From Limihaloglobus sulfuriphilus (GTDB lineage: Bacteria > Planctomycetota > Phycisphaerae > Sedimentisphaerales > Sedimentisphaeraceae), in assembly GCF_001999965.1 (NCBI RefSeq), contig NZ_CP019646.1, positions 2,914,001 through 2,978,000 on the forward strand: DNA of 64,000 bases. The letters are read 5' to 3'. The notes below the pieces were generated by a model. The model did no database searches. It worked only from the letters and a program-made list of their open reading frames with translations, and was not told the DNA's origin. A program made the position numbers and the translations under genes. Shown here in pieces: positions 6,359-15,827 of the stretch. Position 1 is the first letter of the stretch. Every line of letters begins with the position of its first letter.

Positions 6359-9148
6359 TTATCTACCAACAGATTTACGGATATTATATAGTTTTGTTAA
6401 ACCATCATAGGCTGCCAATCGGTCGGTCTCAGATAAGCCTATAGCTTCAGTTACTACCGTATCAAATTCAACTCTAATAGGATCCCTTAATTCTTCCAGA
6501 ATAGGCTTTACTTCACGCAACTTCAGCTTTGCAAAAGAAATTTTAATACTATCTTCTGCGTCTTTTGATATTAGTTCTATTTTGGGAACATGCAAACCAG
6601 CCCTAATATTTCTAGTATTAATATCAAGGACACCTAAACCCCGTCCAAAACCTATCGCTTCAATTAAGCCAATAACATATATACTATTAAGCAAAGCATG
6701 CAATAAAGACTCGTTAACGCTTTCATTTGTTACTGTCAAGGAAATTAGCCGCTGATCAACAAAAGCTGGCTCGTTTGGCTTGGGGACAAACAAACGGCTA
6801 TCAGGACTCATCGAAATAATAAAGTCAGCCAATTTAGATGTATCTATTTCATACCACGAAAGATTTGGATTTTCTATGAGTAATTTTTCAGGAATCGTTA
6901 TTCTTTTCCCTTTTACAATAGTAGTCTGATCCTTAAAGCGATTAATCCATCTAATTGCACCTTGTTTATTCACATCGGCCAACTCATCTTCTGTCATTGA
7001 GCAACAAAAAACTTGTTGGCTTGAGGAAACAACTAACTTTTTACACGTTCGGATATCCTTTATGAATGGTTTTAGAAATTCAGTTTCAATATTATAACAT
7101 TCATTTTCTCGAGGATAAAACAGTTTGTTCCAGCCCGTACGATTACCTCTTGATATTTTACAATAAAAGCTGAGTTTTTCAAACTTGTCTATATTAGGTA
7201 AAAACCACTTGAAATTCTCTTCCGAAAAGCAAAAGTTCCAACCAATATTACAACAGCGAAGCTGATCAACTTCCGTAACGGACGGTTTATTAACACTCAA
7301 ATAGTCAGAAGGCTGATCAATCAGAATTTCTGAAACCAATAATTTTAAATCATCTAACTCGCAATCTTCAATAGAACATAAAGTCGTTACAAACGAAGTT
7401 TCACAACATTCATCCTCCATATTCTTTTTCTGACATATAAGTAGGTTTGCGACGACATCAGCGTTGTCGAACCATTTGCCGCTTCCTGAGGTTACTACAT
7501 ATTTAACAGTGTAGAATTTTCGTAATAAATCACGAAATTTCTGCCCCCACCCCGTAGCAGGAAGCCAAGAATTTGATACAACTACCCCTAAATACCCGCC
7601 ATCATCTAATAAATCATAAACCTTAAAAGGAATATATGCTAACAGGTCACTCCTTCCATCAAGTTGCTCTGCTGTCGGTATGTTATATTTGTCATAAAAT
7701 TCTTTTATTTTTATTTTTGCAGACAGGTTCAGTTTCTTTATATCCTCAAATCTAACAAAAGGTAAGTTTGAAATAATAGCTGAAAATTTAGGTAAATGAC
7801 GTTTTATGTTATTTCCTGTTGACGGATCAATAAAGTCAATTTCTTTACCAGAATGTAAATCAAAAACATCGTGAGTAAAAATTTGTAAAATTTCGTTCAT
7901 TGCTTCCGGAGCCAACATAGCTAACGTTGAGATCTGAACCGGAAAAGCAAATTTATCAGCCCCCCATGTCTGTTTAAATGCTTCTCTACCAGTAATATGA
8001 TAATCTGATTTTGTTGACAATATCGCATTTAAAATAGTACCGGTTCCACAAAAAGGGTCAATGACCACAGCAGATTTATCTGATAACGTGAGACGTACCA
8101 AAAAATGCGCGAGTGGTTCCGGTGTAACATATAGCCCAGCCCCTTTTTTTATTGAAGATAATACAGCACAATGAAGAATACTATGAAGAACTTTTTTGTC
8201 TATCTTAGCAAACTCAAATTCTCTTAAAAAATGATTAAATCCAACAAGAGTGCTCCAAACTTCATCAGGAACCAGGGTATCAAAATCAGTTTTTTGGAAA
8301 ATATTTGAATAGTTGCTCTTGTTTGATATTTCAGAGAAAACCTTTAAAGCATCATGGACTGTTGTTTCATGCTGTATTCTTTCTACATCTTTCACTGCTG
8401 ACGTATATGCTTTTAATATGTTTGAAAAAACAAATCGGTTAAACCACCGTAGCAAAACATGGTAAGCCAGTGGGCTTGCCGGTGAATCTTCACCAGGATA
8501 CTGATGCTTCACTTGCCTCCACCACACATCAACTTTAGCATCAATGGCACTATCTCGTTGTATCTCATTTTCTATAAACAATTTCACTTCGGCATGACAC
8601 GAAAGCAATTGATTGATTATGCCGTCATTAGAAAACATGACACCCGGAGCAACGCCCGATATACGCCCTCCTTCAAAGAGACGGTCTATTTTTGCTAAAA
8701 TATCATATGCAGCATTCTTCCACAAGTCTGGCTTATTACTAACATCGTTTCTTGTGCTGATAGCCCCATTATGATAGAGAGGCTCAGGGTAGAGCTCGTA
8801 TTCGTTACTTACTTCATTTAAGATGTACAGATTTGCCGTCTTAACATTCCATACAACATAGCTGTTCAATTGTAACGCAATAGCTTTTTTCTTTGCATTA
8901 CCTATTAGCTCAGTATCATCGATAGGAGTATCGGGCATCTTCAGCTCCCATCCCTGAAGAACATGTCCATGTGACTTGCTGGAATACAATAAAACATCCG
9001 GGAAAAGCAGATTTTTCCCCGTTTTAAGTGTGTTTTCACCAGATGCCCGCTTTATTGATAAGTTAACTTTTGGCAAAAGGCTATTAATATGTGAAATAAG
9101 ATCAATCGCCCAAGAACGTTCATTATATCGAAGCTTTGCGGTTGACAT
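6359..9148 (-). CDS. Type IIG-like restriction enzyme/N6-adenine methyltransferase fusion
   Basis: A 929-residue protein that combines cutting and methylating domains. The N-terminus has a PD-(D/E)XK-type nuclease signature, FPD (49-51) and WELK (67-70). From about residue 335 comes a gamma-class N6-adenine methyltransferase: GLYVTPEPLAHFLV (338-351), SAM-binding motif I DPFCGTG (364-370) and motif IV at 461-464. The C-terminal 350 residues should hold the target-recognition domain. Motif IV reads NLPF where NPPF/NPPY is usual, which could reduce or alter methylation. It overlaps the upstream methyltransferase gene by 26 bp, so the two are one operon. An Eco57I-like arrangement (fused enzyme plus separate methyltransferase) is the closest match in layout. 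Base composition is AT-rich compared with paaK and ior. Confidence 0.8.
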   Translation of the reverse strand: MSTAKLRYNERSWAIDLISHINSLLPKVNLSIKRASGENTLKTGKNLLFPDVLLYSSKSHGHVLQGWELKMPDTPIDDTELIGNAKKKAIALQLNSYVVWNVKTANLYILNEVSNEYELYPEPLYHNGAISTRNDVSNKPDLWKNAAYDILAKIDRLFEGGRISGVAPGVMFSNDGIINQLLSCHAEVKLFIENEIQRDSAIDAKVDVWWRQVKHQYPGEDSPASPLAYHVLLRWFNRFVFSNILKAYTSAVKDVERIQHETTVHDALKVFSEISNKSNYSNIFQKTDFDTLVPDEVWSTLVGFNHFLREFEFAKIDKKVLHSILHCAVLSSIKKGAGLYVTPEPLAHFLVRLTLSDKSAVVIDPFCGTGTILNAILSTKSDYHITGREAFKQTWGADKFAFPVQISTLAMLAPEAMNEILQIFTHDVFDLHSGKEIDFIDPSTGNNIKRHLPKFSAIISNLPFVRFEDIKKLNLSAKIKIKEFYDKYNIPTAEQLDGRSDLLAYIPFKVYDLLDDGGYLGVVVSNSWLPATGWGQKFRDLLRKFYTVKYVVTSGSGKWFDNADVVANLLICQKKNMEDECCETSFVTTLCSIEDCELDDLKLLVSEILIDQPSDYLSVNKPSVTEVDQLRCCNIGWNFCFSEENFKWFLPNIDKFEKLSFYCKISRGNRTGWNKLFYPRENECYNIETEFLKPFIKDIRTCKKLVVSSSQQVFCCSMTEDELADVNKQGAIRWINRFKDQTTIVKGKRITIPEKLLIENPNLSWYEIDTSKLADFIISMSPDSRLFVPKPNEPAFVDQRLISLTVTNESVNESLLHALLNSIYVIGLIEAIGFGRGLGVLDINTRNIRAGLHVPKIELISKDAEDSIKISFAKLKLREVKPILEELRDPIRVEFDTVVTEAIGLSETDRLAAYDGLTKLYNIRKSVGR

Positions 9149-10010
9149 CGGTAATCAGCTCCTTTATATATCCTGTACGTGCAATTTTTGTTGAAAACAT
9201 CATTTCTGGAGCAGAGAAGTAGGCTCTTCTTAAACGCTCTTTTGCAACTTGTATAAGATTTATGTATTCATCCTTAAAAAGCCTTGAATCCTGATTTTTT
9301 TCTATGCCGATAAAATTCCTGTTTTCCAATAGTGCAGAAACAAGAAAACTTCCCGCCCCAAAGGTGTTATCTAAAACAACATCCCCTTCATTCGTAAAAG
9401 TCCGAATAAGTTCACGTCCTAGACCAACTGGTTTTTGGGTGGGGTGCCAAACCTTTACCTCTTCTTCGCTTTCTGGTGTCTTATGATAGATTATATCAGT
9501 TGGATATCTCAATCCGTTTTTGCTCTCTACTAAAGAAGGTTGAAATCTCCCATAGCTGCCAGTAAATTGGTTTTTCCTAACCCCCTTTGAATACGGTATT
9601 CCCGGTCTCATCTGAGGATTGTAAACTGGCTGCTTACGATAAAAAACACAAATATCTTCATGCTTTCTTAGAGGTTGTTTTTTTGCGTTTAAAAAGTTTG
9701 TAGGTTTTGATTTTTCCCATACAAATTTATATTTGAAAAATTTTTCATTACTTATTATAAGTTTAGCTGTGAAAACTCCTTGAGAGGTTAGTATTATTGC
9801 ACCGTCAGGTTTAACAATTCTATGATATTGCTCCCATAGTTTATTTAACGGGATAACTGAGTCCCATTTATTCTGGGTAGTTCCATAAGGTAAGTCACAT
9901 AGCACCATATCAACAGAGTTGTCTGGCAAATACGTCATTATATCCAAGCAATCGCCTTCAAATAAATTGTTCAAATACTGAGATCGCTCCAGTAACTTTG
10001 GCTTATTCAT
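9123..10010 (-). CDS. Beta-class DNA (adenine-N6 or cytosine-N4) methyltransferase
   Basis: A 295-residue modification enzyme. Motif order places the catalytic motif DLPYG (39-43) before the SAM-binding motif (LDNTFGAGSF, 213-222), which is the beta class. HPTQKPV (189-195) is typical of this Pfam N6/N4 methylase family, and the stretch DLPYGTTQNKWDSVIPL is characteristic of phage- and RM-borne adenine methylases. The gene overlaps the downstream nuclease-methyltransferase gene by 26 bp and should protect the host target or one strand of an asymmetric target. Start is ATG at 10010 with a weak ribosome site. Its recognition sequence cannot be told from the sequence. Confidence 0.85.
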   Translation of the reverse strand: MNKPKLLERSQYLNNLFEGDCLDIMTYLPDNSVDMVLCDLPYGTTQNKWDSVIPLNKLWEQYHRIVKPDGAIILTSQGVFTAKLIISNEKFFKYKFVWEKSKPTNFLNAKKQPLRKHEDICVFYRKQPVYNPQMRPGIPYSKGVRKNQFTGSYGRFQPSLVESKNGLRYPTDIIYHKTPESEEEVKVWHPTQKPVGLGRELIRTFTNEGDVVLDNTFGAGSFLVSALLENRNFIGIEKNQDSRLFKDEYINLIQVAKERLRRAYFSAPEMMFSTKIARTGYIKELITDVNRKASI

Positions 10011-10128
10011 TGTATAACTCCATAATGAATGTGATTACTTAGAAATTAGATACACGCATTTTCATAACCAAATAAAAACCTAATAATATTATAAATAGAT
10101 AAAAGTTAAAATTCAATAAAATTTTCTG

Positions 10129-10167
10129 AAAAAACGGGATTTCCAGTTCTGGCTGAAAATCCCGTTT
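10129..10167 (-). terminator. Intrinsic terminator after iorB
   Basis: On the minus strand a 10-bp perfect stem (AACGGGATTT / AAATCCCGTT, 10133-10142 with 10157-10166), with a further CCAG/CTGG pairing in the loop, is followed by a T run. It lies 16 bp past the iorB stop and closes the ior transcript before the restriction genes. Confidence 0.8.
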
Positions 10168-10182
10168 GGAGTATTGTTTTGT

Positions 10183-10767
10183 TTATTTGTAGTCTCGTCC
10201 GGCCTGGAATGCCTTGAGGTTAAGCGCCAGGAATTTTGGCTTTACGGAGATTTCTATCGCCTCTTTCCAGGCTGCGTCTGGCAGGTCTAGCGCCTTTGAG
10301 ACGGCCCCGAGTGTTACGACGTTTGCGCATTTTACGTTTCCAAGCTCCACTGCGATTTTGCCCGCGTCGAAGTACACCAGATTGGGGAACTTTGCTTTGA
10401 GCCGCTCCTGGGCATCCTTTGGATACGCGGCAACGCCCATCGAAACCGTAACCGGCACCATCATCTGGGAGTTAACCACTACCAGCCCGTCAGGGGCGAG
10501 GTACTGGGCATACCGCAGTGCCTCGATATTTTCCAGGGCTCCCACGACCGCGGCGGTTCCTTCCTGCACGATAGGACTGTAAACCTCTTTGCCGTAGCGT
10601 ATCTGGGCGATAACCGAGCCGCCCCGCTGTGCCATGCCGTGCACTTCGTTTGTCTTTACGTCATATCCGGCGATGCGGGCAGCCTGGGCAACGATCTCGC
10701 TTGCCAGCAGGATTCCCTGTCCGCCTACGCCGCACAGAACTACACTTGTTGTCTTATTTTCGCTCAT
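10183..10767 (-). CDS. iorB: Indolepyruvate:ferredoxin oxidoreductase, beta subunit
   Basis: A 194-residue subunit of the oxygen-sensitive enzyme that oxidatively decarboxylates aryl pyruvates (indolepyruvate, phenylpyruvate, hydroxyphenylpyruvate) to aryl-acetyl-CoA with reduction of ferredoxin. It shows the pyruvate:ferredoxin oxidoreductase gamma-type fold start VVLCGVGGQGILLASEI and the conserved NEVHGMAQRGGSV (around 40-52). The ATG lies one base past the iorA stop with GGAGG inside the iorA end, so translation is coupled. The enzyme is cytosolic and anaerobic, working in aromatic amino-acid catabolism, with paaK as a natural partner. Confidence 0.93.
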   Translation of the reverse strand: MSENKTTSVVLCGVGGQGILLASEIVAQAARIAGYDVKTNEVHGMAQRGGSVIAQIRYGKEVYSPIVQEGTAAVVGALENIEALRYAQYLAPDGLVVVNSQMMVPVTVSMGVAAYPKDAQERLKAKFPNLVYFDAGKIAVELGNVKCANVVTLGAVSKALDLPDAAWKEAIEISVKPKFLALNLKAFQAGRDYK

Positions 10768-10768
10768 A

Positions 10769-12514
10769 TCAGCTGTCCTCCTTTGAGACTATCGCGTTGA
10801 ATTTACAGACCTGGCCGCACATATTGCAGCCGACACACAGCAGCGGGTTTACCTTTGGCTTGCCGCTGCCGCCCTCGATAGCGGGACAGCCGAGCTTGAG
10901 GCACATGCCGCACTCTTTGCAGTTCTCCTCGATAACCTCGTGGATACCGCCGATAGCGAGTTTTTCCTTGAGCACGCACGGGCCCTTGGAGATGATCAGC
11001 GAGGGCTCATCCGCCGCGATCTCTTCTTTGACGATCTTCATAGCCTCGGGCAGGTCATACGGGTTCAGCTCGCGTATCCTCTTGATTCCGCAGGCCTTGC
11101 CGAACTCGGCGATAGATGCCTCGGTTGTCGGCTCACCCATCAGCGTCTTGCCGGTTCCGGGGTGGTCCTGATGGCCGGTCATTGCGGTAGTGCGGTTGTC
11201 AGCTACGATTAGAGTAGAGTTGCCCTTGTTGTAACCAATGTTCAGTAAACCGGTTATACCGGAATGGAAGAAAGTGGAATCGCCCACAATACCCACGACC
11301 GGCTTGGGGTTTTTTGCCTTGTCGATGCCGTGAGCCATTGAGATGCCCCCGCCCATACAAAGGATAATATCCAGTGCGTTGAGCGGTTTGAAGGTGCCCA
11401 GGCTGTAACAGCCGATATCGCCTGTAACGACGGCCTTTTCGCGTGCCAAAGCGTAGAAAACGCCGCGGTGCGGACAGCCGGCACACAATACCGGAGGCCT
11501 GCCGGGCAGGTCAGTATCCGGCTCAAATTTATTTTGAGCAGGCTTTCCCTCTTCGTATGCCGCACGCACAGCCGCAAGCCGTGTCGGCGAGAGCTCGCCG
11601 ATGCCCGGCACAAAATCGCGGCCGAGGCAGTCAATGCCCATGGCAAGTATATGCTGTTCGAGAAGATCATCTAACTCCTCTACAACGAGTATGTTATCCA
11701 CCTTGGCGGCGAATTCTCTGATTAGCTCATCTGGGAACGGATACGAGAATGTCAGCTTAAGCACGGATGCTTCGGGCCAGACCTCACGGACGTACTGGTA
11801 GGTGATACCCGCGGCGATGATGCCCAGTTTTGTATCACGCATTTCGATTCGGTTCCATTCGCTGGCAGAGGCCGCCTGGCGAAGTTTCTGGAGCCGCTCT
11901 TCGACCTTGACACGCATCGGGCGGGCCCACAGCGGAACCGGCACCCATCGCGGCGGGTCTTTTTCAAAGCCGACCTCATTGGGCTCTCTGCGATCGCGGC
12001 ATTCCACGAGGCTCCTCGAATGGCTCACACGGGTTGTGCTGCGGACGATTACGGGTGTCTCGTATTTCTCGGAAATATCCATCGCATAAACGATAACGTC
12101 TTTGGCTTCCTGGCTGCTGGACGGCTCGAAAATCGGTATCTTGGCGAATTTAGCGTAGTTACGTGTATCCTGCTCGTTCTGAGAGGAGTGCATTCCCGGG
12201 TCATCGGCAACGATAGCAACAAATCCCCCTTTTACGCCCAGATATGCCAGCGTCATCAGCGGGTCAGCGGCGACGTTGAGCCCAACGTGCTTCATGGTAA
12301 CTATCGAGCGGGCGCCGGCCATCGCGGCAGCGGCACCGACCTCGAAAGCGACCTTTTCGTTCGGTGCCCATTCGCAGTAGATGTCCTGTTTGTAGTTTAC
12401 GACCGCTTCGAGAATTTCAGTAGAGGGTGTTCCCGGATACGCCGAAGCAACGGTTACGCCGGCTTCCCATGCGCCGCGGGCAAACGCCTCATTTCCTGAC
12501 AGTAGCTTTATCAA
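10769..12514 (-). CDS. iorA: Indolepyruvate:ferredoxin oxidoreductase, alpha subunit
   Basis: A 581-residue thiamine-diphosphate subunit. The N-terminus (GNEAFARGAWEAGVTVASAY) is the PFOR-like pyrimidine-binding domain; the middle has CAGCPHRG and GDIGCYSLG, then a TPP-binding GIVGDSTFFHSG region. The C-terminus is a two-cluster ferredoxin domain, with CxxCxxCxxxxCP from Cys532 and CxxCxxCxxxC from Cys560, the route for electrons to ferredoxin. Start is a TTG at 12514, supported by AGGAG nine bases upstream and the absence of a better start. It leads the iorAB operon, which ends at a terminator after iorB. Confidence 0.95.
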   Translation of the reverse strand: MIKLLSGNEAFARGAWEAGVTVASAYPGTPSTEILEAVVNYKQDIYCEWAPNEKVAFEVGAAAAMAGARSIVTMKHVGLNVAADPLMTLAYLGVKGGFVAIVADDPGMHSSQNEQDTRNYAKFAKIPIFEPSSSQEAKDVIVYAMDISEKYETPVIVRSTTRVSHSRSLVECRDRREPNEVGFEKDPPRWVPVPLWARPMRVKVEERLQKLRQAASASEWNRIEMRDTKLGIIAAGITYQYVREVWPEASVLKLTFSYPFPDELIREFAAKVDNILVVEELDDLLEQHILAMGIDCLGRDFVPGIGELSPTRLAAVRAAYEEGKPAQNKFEPDTDLPGRPPVLCAGCPHRGVFYALAREKAVVTGDIGCYSLGTFKPLNALDIILCMGGGISMAHGIDKAKNPKPVVGIVGDSTFFHSGITGLLNIGYNKGNSTLIVADNRTTAMTGHQDHPGTGKTLMGEPTTEASIAEFGKACGIKRIRELNPYDLPEAMKIVKEEIAADEPSLIISKGPCVLKEKLAIGGIHEVIEENCKECGMCLKLGCPAIEGGSGKPKVNPLLCVGCNMCGQVCKFNAIVSKEDS

Positions 12515-12788
12515 TTTTATAAACTCCTGTTTTAATAGTATTTATCAGTATTTAGACGCAGACCGACAGCCCGCGTTTCACTGGAAAGAAACATTAAACC
12601 AAAAATCCGCCAATTTTCAAGACTTTCCTGAAAATCAATGTTTTTTCATACTTCACCCAGCGGAATTATATCGAATAACTGTATGGAGTTTTGTCGTTCA
12701 CAGCCGCCGGCATGTTTTCAGGTGTTTCAGCGTTTTACAGCATTATCTCGTAACCGCTCCATTACTGTCGCGGCTCTGAGGCAGGATT

Positions 12789-13628
12789 TTAAATGTGATT
12801 TCTTGGCATCATGCTGCGGTTTGTCAGGATTCCGTCGATTGCCAGGTCACGATACGGGCCCGAGGCATCATAGAATTTCTGCGAGGTGTCGATGGTATTT
12901 ATCATCATGCCGGGTTTATTAAACTCCAGCTGAGCGGCAATCACGCCGTCGGGCCGGATAAAACAGCTTGGATACGGGCTTATCGGGGCGGACGAATTGG
13001 TCATACTCACCCACATATAGTTTGTCGCTGCGCGGCACTGCATTGTCTGACGCATAATATCAGTATGAACGCTGGGTTTGAGCTGGCGGGCGTTGTAGAA
13101 TGACTGTATCACCGCCTCTACTCCCATCCGGCACAGCCGCCGGTAGAGCTCGGGAAAACGCAGGTCATAGCATATCAGCAGCGCGAATTTCACCCCGTTG
13201 AGCTCAAAGGTAAAGAATTCATCGCCGGGTGTATAATACCTGATATCTGTGGGCGTGCAAAACCGTTTGTGGTAAACGCCGGCGGCATTACCGTCTCTGT
13301 CGAACATTACGAGACTGTTGAAGGGGTTTTCAAAGCCCTCCGCCCGCGTGGCAGTGCCGAAAACTGTATATATCCGGTTTTTGCGGGCGGCTTTGCTGAT
13401 AGAGCGGGTCTCCATTTCCAGGCTCTTCCAGTCAAACTCATACCAGCCGCGAAAATCCGTGCCGGCGTAGCCGCTGAGGCAGCACTCGGAGAAATGAACA
13501 ATATCCGCTCCGCCCTCCGCTGCCTGCCGGATGTATTCCTGCATTTTCTGTGAGTTCTGCCGGATATCGCCGGAGACGGCGAACTGGCACGCCGCTATCT
13601 TTACCTTGCCGTGTGTCAATACTTTCAT
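12789..13628 (-). CDS. Carbon-nitrogen hydrolase (nitrilase superfamily)
   Basis: A 279-residue enzyme with the full catalytic set of the nitrilase superfamily: Glu48 in VHFSECCLSGY, Lys121 in VYHKRF and the nucleophile Cys153 in LLICYDLRFPE. Such enzymes hydrolyse amides, carbamoyl groups or omega-amides of small metabolites in the cytosol; the substrate is not evident here. Length is normal for a stand-alone amidohydrolase. The gene is monocistronic in this window, 274 bp upstream of iorA on the same strand and divergent from the HtrA gene. No terminator was recognised on either side. Confidence 0.88.
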   Translation of the reverse strand: MKVLTHGKVKIAACQFAVSGDIRQNSQKMQEYIRQAAEGGADIVHFSECCLSGYAGTDFRGWYEFDWKSLEMETRSISKAARKNRIYTVFGTATRAEGFENPFNSLVMFDRDGNAAGVYHKRFCTPTDIRYYTPGDEFFTFELNGVKFALLICYDLRFPELYRRLCRMGVEAVIQSFYNARQLKPSVHTDIMRQTMQCRAATNYMWVSMTNSSAPISPYPSCFIRPDGVIAAQLEFNKPGMMINTIDTSQKFYDASGPYRDLAIDGILTNRSMMPRNHI

Positions 13629-13921
13629 AAGCCCTGTACCGGTGATTTTTGGTTATATTCTTTGGCGGGCTTAAAAACCCGCACTGCGTCTATCGGGTTA
13701 TGATACCATATTTAAGACGTATATACAACACATGAAATATCGCTCAAGACAAAATCCTCCGCAGCCGGTAAAACACGCCTGCCGTTGCCTGAAAATACAT
13801 GAAATCTCCGCAATGTTCCGAACAAACAGGGACTTAGTTGCGTAATTAGAGTACATGTTAGGTATTTGTGTAAACATAAAAATTTACAGGAAAAAAGGAT
13901 AAGTTTATTTTAGAGGTATAA

Positions 13922-15334
13922 ATGAGTAAGAAAAAAACTAATTTACTAATAACAGTTGTATTGTCACTCTTTTTATCGTTAACCGCTTTTTCATCTGCGC
14001 AGATTGAATCATTCCGCGATGTTGTAAAAAAATGCAACCCCGCGGTAGTTTATATAGAGGTTGCTGTGGAGGTAGAAGCTCCTCAGATAAACATCCCCTG
14101 GCTGCGCCCCAGCCCTGACCAGGCTCCCGAGAGCCAGATACAAAAGGGCAGCGGCTCGGGCGTTATTATAGACGCTGAAAACGGATATATTCTTACAGCA
14201 GCACACGTTGTAGCAAACGCCGAAGAAGCCGTTGTGCATTTGCCCGACGGCCGCGAATTTGAAATCATCGACATTATGACCGATGAGCAGACAGATATCG
14301 CGCTTGTGTCAATCGATGCAGACAACCTGCCGCAGGTGCCTCTGGGAGATTCCGACGCGATGGAAATCGGCGACTGGGTGCTGGCAATGGGCTCACCTCT
14401 GGGCAAGTCGCTGGAGAACTCGGTTTCTGTAGGTATCGTCAGCGGCAAAAGCCGTAAAACCGGTATCCTCGGCAGCCTGGGCATCGAAGATTTTATCCAG
14501 ACAGACGCAGTTATCAACCGCGGCAACAGCGGCGGCCCGCTGGTCAACGTAAACGGTGAGGTGATAGGCATTAACTCCAATATTATCTCCAGCACCGGTA
14601 TGAGTGCCGGCATTGGTTTCGCCGTTCCGAGTAACGTGGCTAAGAAGGTAATCTCAGACCTCCAGGAATACGGCGAGGTCATCCGCGGCTGGCTCGGTGT
14701 TACTGTGGCATCGCTCTCTGATGTTCCTGCCGATGAGCTTCCGGGCGATATACCAGAGGACATACTCAAAAGAGGCGCCGCCTATATACCCGAGGTTCTC
14801 GAAGACGGCCCCGCAGATAAAGGCGGAATGAAGAACAAAGACATCATCATTGCAATAGACGGCCGGGAAATAACAAGCAGCTCTGAAGTGATAGATTTGA
14901 TCAGCTCAATGAAGCCCGACACTAAAGTCGAATGCACAATCATCAGAGACGGCAAGGAAATCAAACGCGAAGTTACTCTTGGTCTGCGTCCGGGCACCGG
15001 AAATGAAGGCGTTGCAGACGTTACAGATGAGCAGCGCGAATCAGCGGCTTACCAGGAGCTTGGAATCGCGGTTGAAGACATGGCCGGCGGTATCAAGGGT
15101 ATTCTCAGACGAAGAGCAACCTCCGGAGTTCGCGTGGTATATGTAAAACCCGGGTCTCTGGCAGATGAATTCGCAATAGTAACCGGTGATATTATAATGG
15201 AATTCGGCGATACAAATATTAAGGGCAGCGAACAGTTCGATGAGCTTGTAGAAGACGCCGACCTGAACGAAGGTATAATGCTCACTGTCAGAAATAAAGA
15301 CGGAAAACGTAAAGTCATTATCAAAAAATACTGA
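13922..15334 (+). CDS. HtrA/DegP-type periplasmic serine protease with two PDZ domains
   Basis: A 470-residue secreted protease with a signal peptide (about 1-26). The trypsin-like domain has the complete triad: His95 (TAAHVV), Asp125 (TDIALV) and Ser203 (GNSGGP). Two PDZ domains follow, roughly 255-350 and 375-465; the second begins with a partly degenerate carboxylate-binding loop. HtrA proteins degrade or refold misfolded envelope proteins, and the two-PDZ form matches DegP/MucD. The ATG at 13922 is preceded by AGAGG. It stands alone, with a hairpin terminator about 75 bp downstream. Confidence 0.93.
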   Translation: MSKKKTNLLITVVLSLFLSLTAFSSAQIESFRDVVKKCNPAVVYIEVAVEVEAPQINIPWLRPSPDQAPESQIQKGSGSGVIIDAENGYILTAAHVVANAEEAVVHLPDGREFEIIDIMTDEQTDIALVSIDADNLPQVPLGDSDAMEIGDWVLAMGSPLGKSLENSVSVGIVSGKSRKTGILGSLGIEDFIQTDAVINRGNSGGPLVNVNGEVIGINSNIISSTGMSAGIGFAVPSNVAKKVISDLQEYGEVIRGWLGVTVASLSDVPADELPGDIPEDILKRGAAYIPEVLEDGPADKGGMKNKDIIIAIDGREITSSSEVIDLISSMKPDTKVECTIIRDGKEIKREVTLGLRPGTGNEGVADVTDEQRESAAYQELGIAVEDMAGGIKGILRRRATSGVRVVYVKPGSLADEFAIVTGDIIMEFGDTNIKGSEQFDELVEDADLNEGIMLTVRNKDGKRKVIIKKY

Positions 15335-15407
15335 AACCATAAATGATTGCTAAACCTTAAAAACAATAACTCATCTTTTTCATAATCGTAACACCTCCAA
15401 ATAATGT

Positions 15408-15440
15408 TAGGCCCGGTTCCCCAAAGCCGGGCCTTCATTA
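15408..15440 (+). terminator. Probable terminator after the HtrA gene
   Basis: The stem AGGCCCGG / CCGGGCCT (15409-15416 with 15427-15434) closes a short loop and is followed only by a weak T-rich tail (TTCATT). It is the first strong hairpin after the HtrA stop. Function as an intrinsic terminator is likely but not certain because of the poor U tract. Confidence 0.55.
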
Positions 15441-15551
15441 TGCGCCTTGGCAAATTTTAACGCTGCATTAAATTTTACCTCGTCCGCAGATTTCAGCAGA
15501 AGACGATTATCAGCACCACTCAAGTCATTACAACAAAACGCCTTACCCCTC

Positions 15552-15629
15552 GTAGAGACGCATTGCATGCGTCTCTCTGCAACGAACATCTGGAAGTTTT
15601 ACGAGTCACATGGTCAAAGCTCAAGAGAG
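15552..15629 (+). repeat. Dispersed palindromic repeat, copy 1
   Basis: A 78-bp sequence starting with a perfect 10-3-10 inverted repeat (AGAGACGCAT-TGC-ATGCGTCTCT, 15554-15576) and a 50-bp tail. It is about 88-90% identical to 18220-18297 in the same orientation. A third, shorter stem of the same type is at 18342-18364. It looks like a REP/MITE-type element in non-coding DNA. Confidence 0.8.
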
Positions 15630-15677
15630 GTATGCAATGCTATAAAGTAAAAAAATTACACGTTTTTTATTTTTCTA

Positions 15678-15706
15678 TTGACAGAAACGTGTTTTCTTTG
15701 TAGAAG
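15678..15706 (+). promoter_or_regulatory. Sigma-70-like promoter of the PEP-CTERM gene
   Basis: TTGACA at 15678-15683 and TAGAAG at 15701-15706 with a 17-bp spacer. It points toward the PEP-CTERM gene starting at 15828, giving a leader of about 115 nt. The rest of 15335-15827 contains only the terminator and the palindromic repeat. Confidence 0.5.
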
Positions 15707-15827
15707 TTACCGTGTATTGAATGCGGGAAACATTTAATACACTACATAGGTCATAAGTTTGGCCAATGGGAAATTATATTAAAACAGGGAAATTTTGGGC
15801 TTCTGAACAAGCTCAGGGAGATGTCAA

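Noticed and set aside
15407-15589. Short minus-strand ORFs (also 18108-18299) sharing the sequence AERRMQCVST
   Set aside because: The shared peptide is a reading of the dispersed palindromic repeat, not a conserved gene.
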